From Pseudomonas sp. ERMR1:02 (GTDB lineage: Bacteria; Pseudomonadota; Gammaproteobacteria; Pseudomonadales; Pseudomonadaceae), in the NCBI RefSeq assembly GCF_002277815.1, contig NZ_NKJI01000029.1:1-60000 (forward strand): a DNA stretch of 60,000 bases, in the 5' to 3' direction. This document shows, one piece after another, positions 30,546 through 38,298 of this stretch. Position numbers and translations under genes: made by a program. The notes beneath the pieces are model-generated. The model saw only the letters and a program-made list of their open reading frames with translations, ran no database searches and was not told the origin of the DNA. Numbering within the stretch: position 1 is the first letter of the stretch; each line of letters begins with the position of its first letter.

Positions 30546-30647
30546 TTGTAGGAGCGAGCTCGCTCGCGAAGAACGCCTGAACACCGCGATCATTCAGACA
30601 GATCGCGTTTTCGTTGACGTCCATCGCGAACGAGCTCGCTCCTACAG
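30546..30647. repeat. REP doublet
   Basis: TTGTAGGAGCGAGCTCGCTC at the left and CGAACGAGCTCGCTCCTACA at the right. It follows the histidine kinase and precedes the GNAT gene. Confidence 0.9.
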
Positions 30648-30747
30648 GGGATTTGTGTCGCACATCAAATGTAACTTCTCTCCATTGGCTGCCCGGACCT
30701 CGCGGGACTATCGTTCCTCGCACTCAATGGATTGAGGTAACAGCGCC

Positions 30748-31269
30748 ATGAATGAACCGATTCACACCTGCAAGGCAACCCCGGCCGACGCCGGCATCAT
30801 CAACCGCATCATCGAGCGTTCTATCCGCGTCGGTTGTGCTCTCGACCACCGCAACCATCCACAAACCGTTGCCACCTGGACTCACAACAAGACCATCGAA
30901 CACATCCAGCCCTGGCTTACGGACCAGCGGCTGTACCTGAACATCGCCCTGTTGCAGGACAAACCGGTGGGTGTTGCGATGGCCTCGATCAATGGCAAGG
31001 TTGCGTTCTGTTACGTACAACCGGAATGGTTTCGCCGGGGCGCCGGACAAGCCCTGGTACAGGATCTCGAAGGCTGGTTGCTCGGTCAGGGCCTGCATCA
31101 GGCCCGACTCAACAGCACCCGTACCAGCGAAGCGTTTTACCGGCATTTGGGCTATCAGCCATGTGCCCGAGCCTTCATGGTCGGGGGGCTCCAGGCTATC
31201 CCCATGCACAAAGGCCTGTCATCACCCTCATGGAAAGCGGATCGAAGGTCTAAATCCTTGAGCCGCTGA
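30748..31269 (+). CDS. GNAT-family N-acetyltransferase
   Basis: Protein of 173 residues with a GNAT fold. The acetyl-CoA loop is at FCYVQPEWFRRGAGQALVQD (about 91-110) and a C-terminal motif reads RTSEAFYRHLGYQPC. GAGGT lies 9 bases before ATG 30748. The last 19 bases carry the PvdS promoter of pvdH, so its end is fixed by that neighbour. Whether it takes part in siderophore production is unknown; no PvdS box lies before it. The substrate is unknown. Confidence 0.8.
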   Translation: MNEPIHTCKATPADAGIINRIIERSIRVGCALDHRNHPQTVATWTHNKTIEHIQPWLTDQRLYLNIALLQDKPVGVAMASINGKVAFCYVQPEWFRRGAGQALVQDLEGWLLGQGLHQARLNSTRTSEAFYRHLGYQPCARAFMVGGLQAIPMHKGLSSPSWKADRRSKSLSR

Positions 31270-31274
31270 TGCGT
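31251..31274 (+). promoter_or_regulatory. PvdS promoter box of pvdH
   Basis: TAAAT at 31251-31255, 16 bases, then CGT at 31272-31274: a perfect PvdS-type promoter. It overlaps the 3' end of the upstream GNAT gene and lies about 100 bases before the pvdH start. Confidence 0.85.
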
Positions 31275-31376
31275 TTCCAGAACAGGAAAACCTGCAAGTG
31301 CGCCCCGAGACTGGAACGCGCACCTGCGAGGTGTGCAGTTTTGGTCACTATCCACAGCGTATTGAGGGGTCGAGAG

Positions 31377-32783
31377 ATGTCAGTCGCTACCAGCCTTATC
31401 GAAAATCAGTCGACCCGGGTCGCTTCGACCGAGACGCTATATCAGTTCAACGAATCGCCGCTGCTGGCCCGTCAAAACCAGCAGGAATCCAATGCCCGCA
31501 GCTACCCGCGACGCATTCCCCTGGCACTCAAGCGTGCCAAGGGCATCTATGTCGAAGACGTCGAGGGCCGCAGCTTCATCGATTGTCTGGCCGGTGCCGG
31601 GACATTGGCCTTGGGGCATAACCATCCGGTGGTGATCGAAGCCATCCAGCAAGTGTTGAGCGACGAACTGCCGTTGCACACGCTGGACCTGACTACACCC
31701 GTCAAGGACCGGTTCGTTCAAGATCTGTTCGGTCTATTGCCACCAGCACTGGCCGCGCAAGCGAAGATCCAGTTCTGCGGACCCACCGGCACCGACGCGG
31801 TGGAAGCCGCACTGAAGCTAGTGCGAACGGCCACCGGTCGCAGCACCGTACTGTCATTCCAGGGCGGTTATCACGGCATGAGCCAGGGCGCGCTGAGCCT
31901 GATGGGCAGCCTGGGACCGAAAAAGCCTTTGGGCGCCTTGCTCGGCAACGGCGTGCAGTTCATGCCGTACCCTTACGATTACCGCTGCCCGTTCGGTCTG
32001 GGTGGTGCACAAGGGGTGAAGGCCAACCTGAATTACCTGGAAAACCTGCTCAATGACCCTGAGGCCGGCGTGCAACTACCGGCGGCAGTCATTGTGGAGG
32101 TGGTGCAGGGCGAGGGTGGGGTGATTCCTGCCGATCTGGACTGGTTGCGCGGCTTGCGCCGTATAACCGAAAAGGCTGATGTGGCATTGATCGTCGACGA
32201 GATTCAGAGCGGTTTTGCCCGCACCGGCAAGATGTTCGCCTTCGAGCATGCCGGGATCATTCCGGATGTGGTGGTGATGTCCAAAGCCATCGGCGGCAGC
32301 CTGCCGCTGGCGGTGGTGGTGTATCGCGACTGGCTCGACACCTGGCTGCCGGGCGCCCATGCCGGGACCTTCCGCGGCAACCAGATGGCCATGGCCGCTG
32401 GCACTGCAGTGATGCGCTACCTGACCGAACATAAGGTTTGCGAACACGCCACCGCCATGGGCGAGCGCCTGAGCGAGCATTTGCGCATCCTGCAGCGGGA
32501 TTTTCCCCAACTGGGCGACATTCGCGGTCGCGGCCTGATGCTTGGCGTCGAACTGGTCGACCCGACCGGCGCGCTGGACACTTTGGGCCATCCGCCAGCG
32601 TTTGCGCGCCTGGCTCCGCTGGTGCAGCGCGAATGCCTCAAGCGCGGCTTGATCCTCGAACTGGGTGGTCGTCATGGCGCAGTGGTGCGTTTCCTTCCGC
32701 CGCTGGTGATTACCGCCGCGCAAATCGACCAAGTGGCCGAGATTTTCGGCCGTGCATTGGCCGCTGCCACCGCCGGCCTCTAA
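31377..32783 (+). CDS. pvdH: L-2,4-diaminobutyrate:2-oxoglutarate aminotransferase PvdH
   Basis: PLP enzyme of 468 residues (class III aminotransferase) that makes L-2,4-diaminobutyrate from aspartate semialdehyde for the third PvdL module. Seen: TLYQFNESPLLARQ at the N-terminus; the cofactor region GPTGTDAVEAALKL; substrate-site Asp in IVDEIQSGFARTG; PLP lysine in VMSKAIGGSLPL (about 300); HAGTFRGNQMA. ATG 31377 gives the usual family length; the frame extends 36 codons upstream through the promoter and is not used. The mbtH-like gene follows 100 bases on. Confidence 0.95.
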   Translation: MSVATSLIENQSTRVASTETLYQFNESPLLARQNQQESNARSYPRRIPLALKRAKGIYVEDVEGRSFIDCLAGAGTLALGHNHPVVIEAIQQVLSDELPLHTLDLTTPVKDRFVQDLFGLLPPALAAQAKIQFCGPTGTDAVEAALKLVRTATGRSTVLSFQGGYHGMSQGALSLMGSLGPKKPLGALLGNGVQFMPYPYDYRCPFGLGGAQGVKANLNYLENLLNDPEAGVQLPAAVIVEVVQGEGGVIPADLDWLRGLRRITEKADVALIVDEIQSGFARTGKMFAFEHAGIIPDVVVMSKAIGGSLPLAVVVYRDWLDTWLPGAHAGTFRGNQMAMAAGTAVMRYLTEHKVCEHATAMGERLSEHLRILQRDFPQLGDIRGRGLMLGVELVDPTGALDTLGHPPAFARLAPLVQRECLKRGLILELGGRHGAVVRFLPPLVITAAQIDQVAEIFGRALAAATAGL

Positions 32784-32883
32784 ATTTTCCGGACCCTGCA
32801 ACGTTCCCTTTACACAGCAACGTTCCTTCTACATACCGGCTGCACGCGGCGTGCAGCCCACCTTATAGTGATGGAGAGACAGC

Positions 32884-33111
32884 ATGACGTCAGTATTCGA
32901 CCGCGAGGACATCCTCTTTCAGGTCGTGGTCAACCACGAAGAGCAATACTCGATCTGGCCCGACTACAAAGCCGTGCCGGAAGGTTGGCGCACTGTAGGC
33001 AAAAGCGGACTGAAAAAAGAATGTTTGGCTTACATCGAAGAAACCTGGACTGATATGCGTCCGCTGAGTTTGCGGCAGAAGATGGACGAGCAGGCAGCTG
33101 TGGCTCACTGA
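32884..33111 (+). CDS. MbtH-like protein
   Basis: Small protein of 75 residues that binds and helps fold adenylation domains of peptide synthetases. The family signature is clear: FQVVVNHEEQYSIWPDYKAV, PEGWRTVGKSG and the C-terminal WTDMRPLSLR, with the conserved tryptophans present. It would support PvdL and the other pyoverdine synthetases. No PvdS box is seen in the 100-base gap, so cotranscription with pvdH is likely. It corresponds to PA2412. Confidence 0.93.
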   Translation: MTSVFDREDILFQVVVNHEEQYSIWPDYKAVPEGWRTVGKSGLKKECLAYIEETWTDMRPLSLRQKMDEQAAVAH

Positions 33112-33122
33112 TCGACGCGTAT

Positions 33123-33213
33123 CTGTAGGAGCTGGCTTGCCAGCGAAGGCGTTTTTTCAGGCGATAATTATGTCGACTGACCCACCGCATTCGCTGGCAA
33201 GCCAGCTCCTACA
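33123..33213. repeat. REP doublet, GCTGGCTTGCCAGC variant
   Basis: CTGTAGGAGCTGGCTTGCCA and its complement ending CCAGCTCCTACA. The stem differs from the other REPs in the window (CTGGCTTGCCAG). It lies between the convergent mbtH-like gene and fpvF. Confidence 0.9.
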
Positions 33214-33237
33214 TGGGATTGGGGACGTCTGTAAAAT

Positions 33238-33260
33238 GAGGTCGGCTGGCAGGCCGCCTC
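33238..33260. repeat. Single copy of the GGCGGCC/GCCGACC repeat overlapping the fpvF stop
   Basis: GAGGTCGGCTGGCAGGCCGC plus CTC reproduces one arm of the perfect inner repeat at 7335-7360 and 7503-7528 with small changes. Its last bases form the fpvF stop codon. It can fold on itself and may end the fpv transcript. Confidence 0.65.
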
Positions 33261-34161
33261 ATATTTCGTTCAGTCCTTTAATGAGCAAATCCACATTCCA
33301 CTCCAGCTCAGCCACCGGATCCTCGGCATCGGTACTCAACACCACCAACCGACTCCCAGCTTCTGTAATTACCGTTTTCACCGCATCCGACGGCTGTCGA
33401 TGGTGCAACACCACCGCCACATCATTGTCCTTGAGCGTCGCACTCAAGGCCTTCAACGCCTCAGGAGTCCATTCGGCATCCGGCCGAGCATCGAGACCCA
33501 CCAGCTCCAGATTGAGACCACCGATCAAGTAACCGAAGTGATCGCTAAGGCTCATCACACTTAGGTTGTCGGCATTGGCCAGGCGCGTTTCGCTGTCAGC
33601 GCTGAGCTTGAGCAACCGCTGCTTCAATGCTGCCAGATTGGCCTCGATCGCAGGCTTGGCCGCAGGCGCCAGGCGCACCAGGTCTGCCGCCATCACATCA
33701 GCCATGCGTCCCATATTGTTGCTGGCCAGCCATGGCTGACTGTTCAAACCATCGACCTTGTTGCTTGGCTGCACGGCGATGCCGGGCAGGGCGCCGTCCA
33801 CCGGGCGGGCGGCGTCAACTTCGACGATGCGGATGTTGCTGCGCCGCGCAATCGGGTACAGCGGATCATCCGGCCACAATGAACGCAGGCCGATGACCGC
33901 ATCGGCCTCGGTCGCCAGTTTGGCCAGCGCCGGCGCGCCACGGCCGGTGAAGTAAGCGGTCTGCCGGCTGCCGGGCAGGTTGGCCGGGGCTGCGCGTTCG
34001 AGGTTCACATTGGTGCCTCTGAGCAGCACTTCGCCCAGGCCATAGGTGACCGGCAGGGACGCGAGCACTCGCAGCGGTTTGGCGCTGTCAGCCGCGAATG
34101 CTGCGTGGGCCAGCCCGCAAAGGGCTACGGCCAGGGTCAGTTGTCGCAGAGAAAATGACAT
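33259..34161 (-). CDS. fpvF: Periplasmic metal-binding protein FpvF
   Basis: Exported ZnuA-like solute-binding protein of 300 residues (signal peptide 1-23, ending AFA). By position and family it is FpvF, which in P. aeruginosa interacts with FpvC and ferripyoverdine in the periplasm. Seen: LRVLASLPVTYGLGEVLLRG, then a metal-site-poor segment (GSRQTAYFTGRGAPALAKLA) and DNLSVMSLSDHFGYLIGGLN with the helix-breaking His. It starts directly after the fpvE stop. It ends the operon; a GC-rich repeat overlaps its stop codon. Confidence 0.88.
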   Translation of the reverse strand: MSFSLRQLTLAVALCGLAHAAFAADSAKPLRVLASLPVTYGLGEVLLRGTNVNLERAAPANLPGSRQTAYFTGRGAPALAKLATEADAVIGLRSLWPDDPLYPIARRSNIRIVEVDAARPVDGALPGIAVQPSNKVDGLNSQPWLASNNMGRMADVMAADLVRLAPAAKPAIEANLAALKQRLLKLSADSETRLANADNLSVMSLSDHFGYLIGGLNLELVGLDARPDAEWTPEALKALSATLKDNDVAVVLHHRQPSDAVKTVITEAGSRLVVLSTDAEDPVAELEWNVDLLIKGLNEI

Positions 34162-35061
34162 TTATCCAAGGTTCCCTTTCAGGCTGGGGACGACACCGCG
34201 AGCGATGGCGGACAGGGCGAAGGCAATACCGGCCACCAGAATGATCGCGGCACCCGATGGAATCGGCAGGTCGAAGACAATTGGCGCGAGAATCCCGCAC
34301 AGCGTGCTGACGGTTGCGATCAGCACAGAGCACCAGAAAAAGCCCTTCAACGATTGGCTGAGCAAGCGTGCCGCTGCCGCAGGGATCACGAGCAGGGCCC
34401 CGACCAGAATCGCGCCGATGACTTTCACCGCGGCAACGGTGATCAGGGTCACCAGAATCACGAACAGATAATCCAGCGTCTTCACCGCCACACCGCGCAC
34501 CGTCGCCAGTTGCGGGTTGAAACTGGCGAGCATGATGCGGTTGTACAGCGGCAAGGCCAGCGCCATTACCAGCGAACCAACGATGGCCAACACCAGCAGA
34601 TCGTTGCCATTTACCGTCAGCACCGAGCCGAACAACACGTTTTCCAGAATGTGCACGTTGATCTTGCCCGCCAGAATCAGCAGCAGGCTCGCACCCAGGG
34701 CCAGGGACACCGAGAGGAACACGCCGATCAATGTATCTGGCGCCAGACCGGTGCGGTTGCGCAGGTAGTTGAGCAGGATGCCGAACAGCAGGCAGTAACC
34801 GAACAGGCTGCCGTAGGGACCGGTGTAGGGTTCGCCGAGCAGGATGCCAATCGCCACGCCGGTCAGCGCCGCGTGGCCCACCGCTTCGGAGAAAAACGCG
34901 AAGCGCTTGACCACCACCAACGTGCCCAAACCGCCCAGCACCGGGCCGATCAGCAGCCCGGCGAGCAGCGCGTTGACCACAAATCCATAGGCCAGCGCCT
35001 CGGGCAGATAACCCGACGAGGCCCAGCCCTGGATCATCAACCGAAAGGCTTCGTAACTCAT
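34162..35061 (-). CDS. fpvE: ABC transporter permease FpvE (ABC-3 family)
   Basis: Inner-membrane permease of 299 residues with about eight hydrophobic segments, of the zinc/manganese ABC-3 family (ZnuB-like). Seen: GPVLGGLGTLVVVKRFAFFS, EAVGHAALTGVAIGILLGEP, VILVTLITVAAVKVIGAILV. Its ATG overlaps the fpvD stop (TGATG). With FpvD it carries iron released from pyoverdine into the cytoplasm; the transported form is thought to be ferrous iron. Confidence 0.92.
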   Translation of the reverse strand: MSYEAFRLMIQGWASSGYLPEALAYGFVVNALLAGLLIGPVLGGLGTLVVVKRFAFFSEAVGHAALTGVAIGILLGEPYTGPYGSLFGYCLLFGILLNYLRNRTGLAPDTLIGVFLSVSLALGASLLLILAGKINVHILENVLFGSVLTVNGNDLLVLAIVGSLVMALALPLYNRIMLASFNPQLATVRGVAVKTLDYLFVILVTLITVAAVKVIGAILVGALLVIPAAAARLLSQSLKGFFWCSVLIATVSTLCGILAPIVFDLPIPSGAAIILVAGIAFALSAIARGVVPSLKGNLG

Positions 35062-35891
35062 CAGGCAAGGCTCCGTGGATGGGTCGAAAACAGCGTCAGC
35101 AGGCGGTCCGGCGTCAGTGCCTGTTGCGGCGTGGCATCAAACAGCACCCGGCGGTTGAGCCCGGTGACGTAGTCCGCCAGCCGCCCGACCGCTTCCAGGT
35201 CGTGCTCGATCCACAGCACAGTGATCCCCGCCGCCCGCCAGTCACCGAGCAAGCGTGCGAACACCTGGATGCCGGCCTCATCGAGAGCAGACATCGGCTC
35301 ATCCAGCACCAGCAATTGCGGCGCCGGAATCAGCCCCTGGGCTAACAACACCCGCTGGCGCTCGCCACCGGACAGCGCCCCCATGCGTCGTTTGCGTTTG
35401 TCCTGCATGCCGACCCGTTCCAGCGCTTCGCCAATCGCAGCCGCGTAGTGCTTGCTCAAACCGAGAAACGCCGGGCGCCGCTGGCACATCGCTGCCATGA
35501 AATCGTCGACAGTAATCGGCAGGCCACGGTCGAATTCCAGTGCCTGCGGGACGTAGCCGATGGTGCCGGACTCGCCCGGCCATTGCAGGCTCAAGCGGCC
35601 CTGATGCGGCATCTGTCCGAGCAGGGTCTTGATCAGCGAACTTTTGCCGCCGCCGTTGGGGCCGACCAGTGCATGCACGCTACCGGGTCGGACCTGAAAG
35701 GTGACTTTATCGAGGATCGTTGTGCGGCCTAGGGTCAGGCTGACGTCGGCGAAATCCAGGGTCGGCCCCGGCCCCTGTAGGAGTGAGCCTGCTCGCGATT
35801 GCGGTGTGTCATTCGATATTGATGTTGACTGAGCGGACGCTTTCGCGAGCAAGCTCGCTCCCACAGGGAACTCGACTTCTTTTGAGGTCAT
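35061..35891 (-). CDS. fpvD: ABC transporter ATPase FpvD with a REP pair translated in its N-terminus
   Basis: ATP-binding subunit of 276 residues. Walker A is GPNGGGKSS, the signature is LSGGERQRV, Walker B is LLVLDEPMSALDE and the switch His follows in WIEHD. The ATG (35891-35889) overlaps the fpvC stop as ATGA. Residues about 9-38 (from PVGASLLAKASAQS to SLLQGPGP) are encoded by a full REP doublet (35775-35866) read in frame without a stop. The conserved ATPase fold begins just after it (LDFADVSLTLG). A normal homologue would be about 30 residues shorter. No alternative ATG lies between the REP and the fold, so the repeat is probably translated. Confidence 0.9.
   Translation of the reverse strand: MTSKEVEFPVGASLLAKASAQSTSISNDTPQSRAGSLLQGPGPTLDFADVSLTLGRTTILDKVTFQVRPGSVHALVGPNGGGKSSLIKTLLGQMPHQGRLSLQWPGESGTIGYVPQALEFDRGLPITVDDFMAAMCQRRPAFLGLSKHYAAAIGEALERVGMQDKRKRRMGALSGGERQRVLLAQGLIPAPQLLVLDEPMSALDEAGIQVFARLLGDWRAAGITVLWIEHDLEAVGRLADYVTGLNRRVLFDATPQQALTPDRLLTLFSTHPRSLA
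35775..35866. repeat. REP doublet inside the fpvD coding region
   Basis: CTGTAGGAGTGAGCCTGCTC at the left and GAGCAAGCTCGCTCCCACAG at the right. Every other REP pair in this window is intergenic. This one is open in the fpvD frame on the minus strand. Confidence 0.9.
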
Positions 35892-36813
35892 GCGCCTGAC
35901 TCCTGAATCGCCCGCACCACGGTATTGAGGTTGCCGGTCATTTCCTTCTCATACTTGTCGGCGGTGTATTCGCCGTAGGAAATGTGCGACAGCGGGTACA
36001 GCTTCACCCCGGATTCACGCTGAATGGTTCGACGTAAGTGGACGGAAAATCCATTTCCGAGAAGATCACCTTCACGTCCAGTTCCCGCAGTTGGTCGATG
36101 GTCTTTTTCAACTGGCTCGGGCTTGGCTCAATGCCATGGGCCGGTTCGACCACGGCGGTGACTTCCAGGCCAAATTCGCGCAGCAGGTAGTCGTAAGCCG
36201 CGTGCACCGTGGCCACGCGCAGTTCGGCGTTGGGTGCCTGGGTCAGTTTGCCCAGGGCGTCGGCGCGCATCTTGCGCAGGCGTTTGCCATAGGCGCGGGC
36301 GTTCTCGGTGTAGGTCTTGGCATTGGCCGGGTCGAGCTTGCCCAGTTCCCGGGCGATATTGTTGACCTGGGCAATCGAGGCGCTGATCGACAGGAAGGTA
36401 TGTGGATTCACCACCTTGCCGGCGCCGCGCGCGGCAACGCCGGTGGCGGCCAGCAGCGGCACGTTTTCGTTGGCTTCGATTACCTTGATATTCGGCGTTT
36501 CGCTGGCGGCGATCATGCGGTCTGCGAAGTCATCATGGCCGACGCCGTTGAGCACGATCACATCCAGCCCACTGATGCGCTTGATGTCTTCGGCCCGGGG
36601 TTCGTAGGCGTGGGGGTTGAAGCCGGCAGGAATCAGCGGCACCACATCGGCCTTGTCGCCGACGATGTTGGCCACGTAGCTGTAATACGGGTGCAGAGTG
36701 ATGCCGATGCGTAGGCGCTTGGCCTCGTCGGCGCTGGCCAAGGGTGTCAGCAGGCAGGCCAGCAGGCCGATCAGCGTCAGGCGCAGCGCAGAGCGTAGAG
36801 ATGAAATGGGCAT
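35888..36813 (-). pseudogene. fpvC: Periplasmic iron-binding protein FpvC, one frameshift near the 3' end
   Basis: ZnuA-like periplasmic binding protein; FpvC of P. aeruginosa captures ferrous iron released from pyoverdine. Signal peptide 1-28 (TPLASA). Metal ligands are plausible at HPYYSYV, NPHAYEPRAED, VNPHTFLS and the C-terminal SEMDFPSTYVE. The frame is open for 269 codons and then lost at the TT at 36028-36029. One more T restores TIQRESGVKLYPLSHISYGE and a stop at 35888, overlapping the fpvD start, giving 308 residues. As sequenced, the last helix and probable ligand segment are replaced by PFSVNPG. It may be a sequencing error. Confidence 0.85.
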
Positions 36814-36848
36814 GGGAAAGCGATCTTCTCTGGGGTGAAGGCGAAGGT

Positions 36849-37427
36849 TCAGTGCCGATGCTGGCGGGTCACGCCAGCATCGAATTGCGCGACGATCTGC
36901 TGCCAGCCGGCGCTTTCGAGCGCGGCATCGGTGACATCGGCCGGGGCCTTGATGTCTGCGGCGCGGCTAAGCCAGATATCCGGTGCATCGTCGGCAGCCT
37001 TCAGGCGCATCAGAAATGACCCTGCAATGGATGGCGTCTGGCTCTGTCCGAAATAAATCTTGGTGTCGAGCAACTGCCAGGCATGGTCACCGCGACTCAC
37101 AGAGCTGGCATCCTGAGCAAACGGCGCGAAGCCTTCATCGGCAAGGGCTTCAGGTGTCGGCAGGGTTTGCTGTTCCTGACGCAGCAGATGAATCTCGTCC
37201 AGTGTCACCCGCAAATCGGCATAGATGCCTTGCTCGGAAGCGCTCAGATCGCGGCGGGCATCCAGTTGATGGCTGCTCACATGGGTCACGTCCTGCGACT
37301 CGTGGCGCCAGGCGACCACCGAGCCGGCAATCGCCAGGATCATCAGGCATAACAGCAACACGTAGAGGGTTTCATGGCCCGCACCGGCCGGGCGAACGAC
37401 TTGCGTGGTCGGGCTGTTCATGCTCAT
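36849..37427 (-). CDS. fpvK: Membrane protein FpvK
   Basis: Protein of 192 residues with one membrane helix (about 22-40, VLLLCLMILAIAGSVVAW), a short cytoplasmic N-terminus and a mainly periplasmic rest. It is the fourth gene of fpvGHJK in P. aeruginosa (PA2406), which assists FpvG in reducing iron on pyoverdine; its own role is not defined. Its ATG overlaps the fpvJ stop (ATGA). A second ATG two codons on is the alternative start. Confidence 0.85.
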   Translation of the reverse strand: MSMNSPTTQVVRPAGAGHETLYVLLLCLMILAIAGSVVAWRHESQDVTHVSSHQLDARRDLSASEQGIYADLRVTLDEIHLLRQEQQTLPTPEALADEGFAPFAQDASSVSRGDHAWQLLDTKIYFGQSQTPSIAGSFLMRLKAADDAPDIWLSRAADIKAPADVTDAALESAGWQQIVAQFDAGVTRQHRH

Positions 37428-37759
37428 GTTCCAGGCGCCTCGATGTCCGCTTGGTCGATTTCGACGACGTGGCCGGGACCTGCGTCGAACAGCACATAGA
37501 ACTCGGCACCGGGCTTCTTGAAGGTCAGGGTCGAGTCGGCGCCGAGCTTGCCTGGCACGAGGATGGTTTCGTCGTAGCCGATCACGTCCAGGGTCACGCC
37601 CGGCGCGCCGCTGCCGTCAGAAAAGCCGCCTGTGCACTTGATCTGCTCGGCGTCGATGGCCTTGCATTCGCACATCGGGTTGTGGGCCAGGACGTTGGCG
37701 CTGAAGCCGGCGCAGAGGAACAGCAGCGCGGCGTGCAGAGGGCGAATGGGTTTGATCAT
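37424..37759 (-). CDS. fpvJ: Periplasmic protein FpvJ
   Basis: Small exported protein of 111 residues (signal peptide 1-25, ending VLA, followed by HNPMCECKAIDAEQIKC). Cysteines near residues 30, 32 and 43 are a conspicuous feature. AGGAGG lies 6 bases before ATG 37759, which overlaps the fpvH stop. It corresponds to PA2405, part of the membrane/periplasm complex around the reductase FpvG. An open frame continues 87 codons upstream within fpvH but is not used. Confidence 0.85.
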   Translation of the reverse strand: MIKPIRPLHAALLFLCAGFSANVLAHNPMCECKAIDAEQIKCTGGFSDGSGAPGVTLDVIGYDETILVPGKLGADSTLTFKKPGAEFYVLFDAGPGHVVEIDQADIEAPGT

Positions 37760-38298
37760 GGTTTGCCTCCTTGAGTGTTCAACCAAGCGAGGGTGGCAGG
37801 AGAGGCCTGGCTCAGAGGAATGGATGCCTGATGCATGGAGCCGTCCCAGCCTTCCATGGTGATCCACAGTTCGGCATCGGCTTTGGTCTTTTCCGGGATT
37901 GGCACCATGGCGCCCATGCGGTAAGGCGTGCCGAAGAAAATCACCCCGGCGGCGCGCAGGCTGCGGGGTTTGCCGATACGCAGGTAAGTGGCCTTGACCT
38001 GCTCGCGGCAGCTGTCGCACAGCGCCGCGTTGAAGCTCTTCATATAGCCGGCGGGGCCATCGAGCCGCGGTGCTTCATTACGCAATTCGGCAAGGCGCAG
38101 GCTCCACGGACCGACCTGGATATCACCGATTTCCTGCTCGCCCAACCCGGTATCACCACGAAACAACGCGGCGTCGGCGAAGTACTTGGGCATGAAGCCC
38201 AGCGGCACCAGCAACAGCAGGACGTTGATGTGGAAGCGCCATTTGTGCCAGAAACGGCTGAGTTTCGATGGCGGTTTTTCAGCGCAGACCTGGCTCAT
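37756..38298 (-). CDS. fpvH: Membrane-anchored protein FpvH
   Basis: Protein of 180 residues with one membrane helix (about 24-41, INVLLLLVPLGFMPKYFA) and a periplasmic domain containing CDSCREQVKATYLR, a CxxC pair typical of a metal or redox site. It corresponds to PA2404 (FpvH) in the FpvG complex. It overlaps fpvG by 4 bases upstream and fpvJ downstream, so the block is one operon. Confidence 0.87.
   Translation of the reverse strand: MSQVCAEKPPSKLSRFWHKWRFHINVLLLLVPLGFMPKYFADAALFRGDTGLGEQEIGDIQVGPWSLRLAELRNEAPRLDGPAGYMKSFNAALCDSCREQVKATYLRIGKPRSLRAAGVIFFGTPYRMGAMVPIPEKTKADAELWITMEGWDGSMHQASIPLSQASPATLAWLNTQGGKP

Noticed and set aside
31269..31376. 36-codon upstream extension of pvdH
   Set aside because: It would start in the PvdS promoter box; ATG 31377 gives the known family length.
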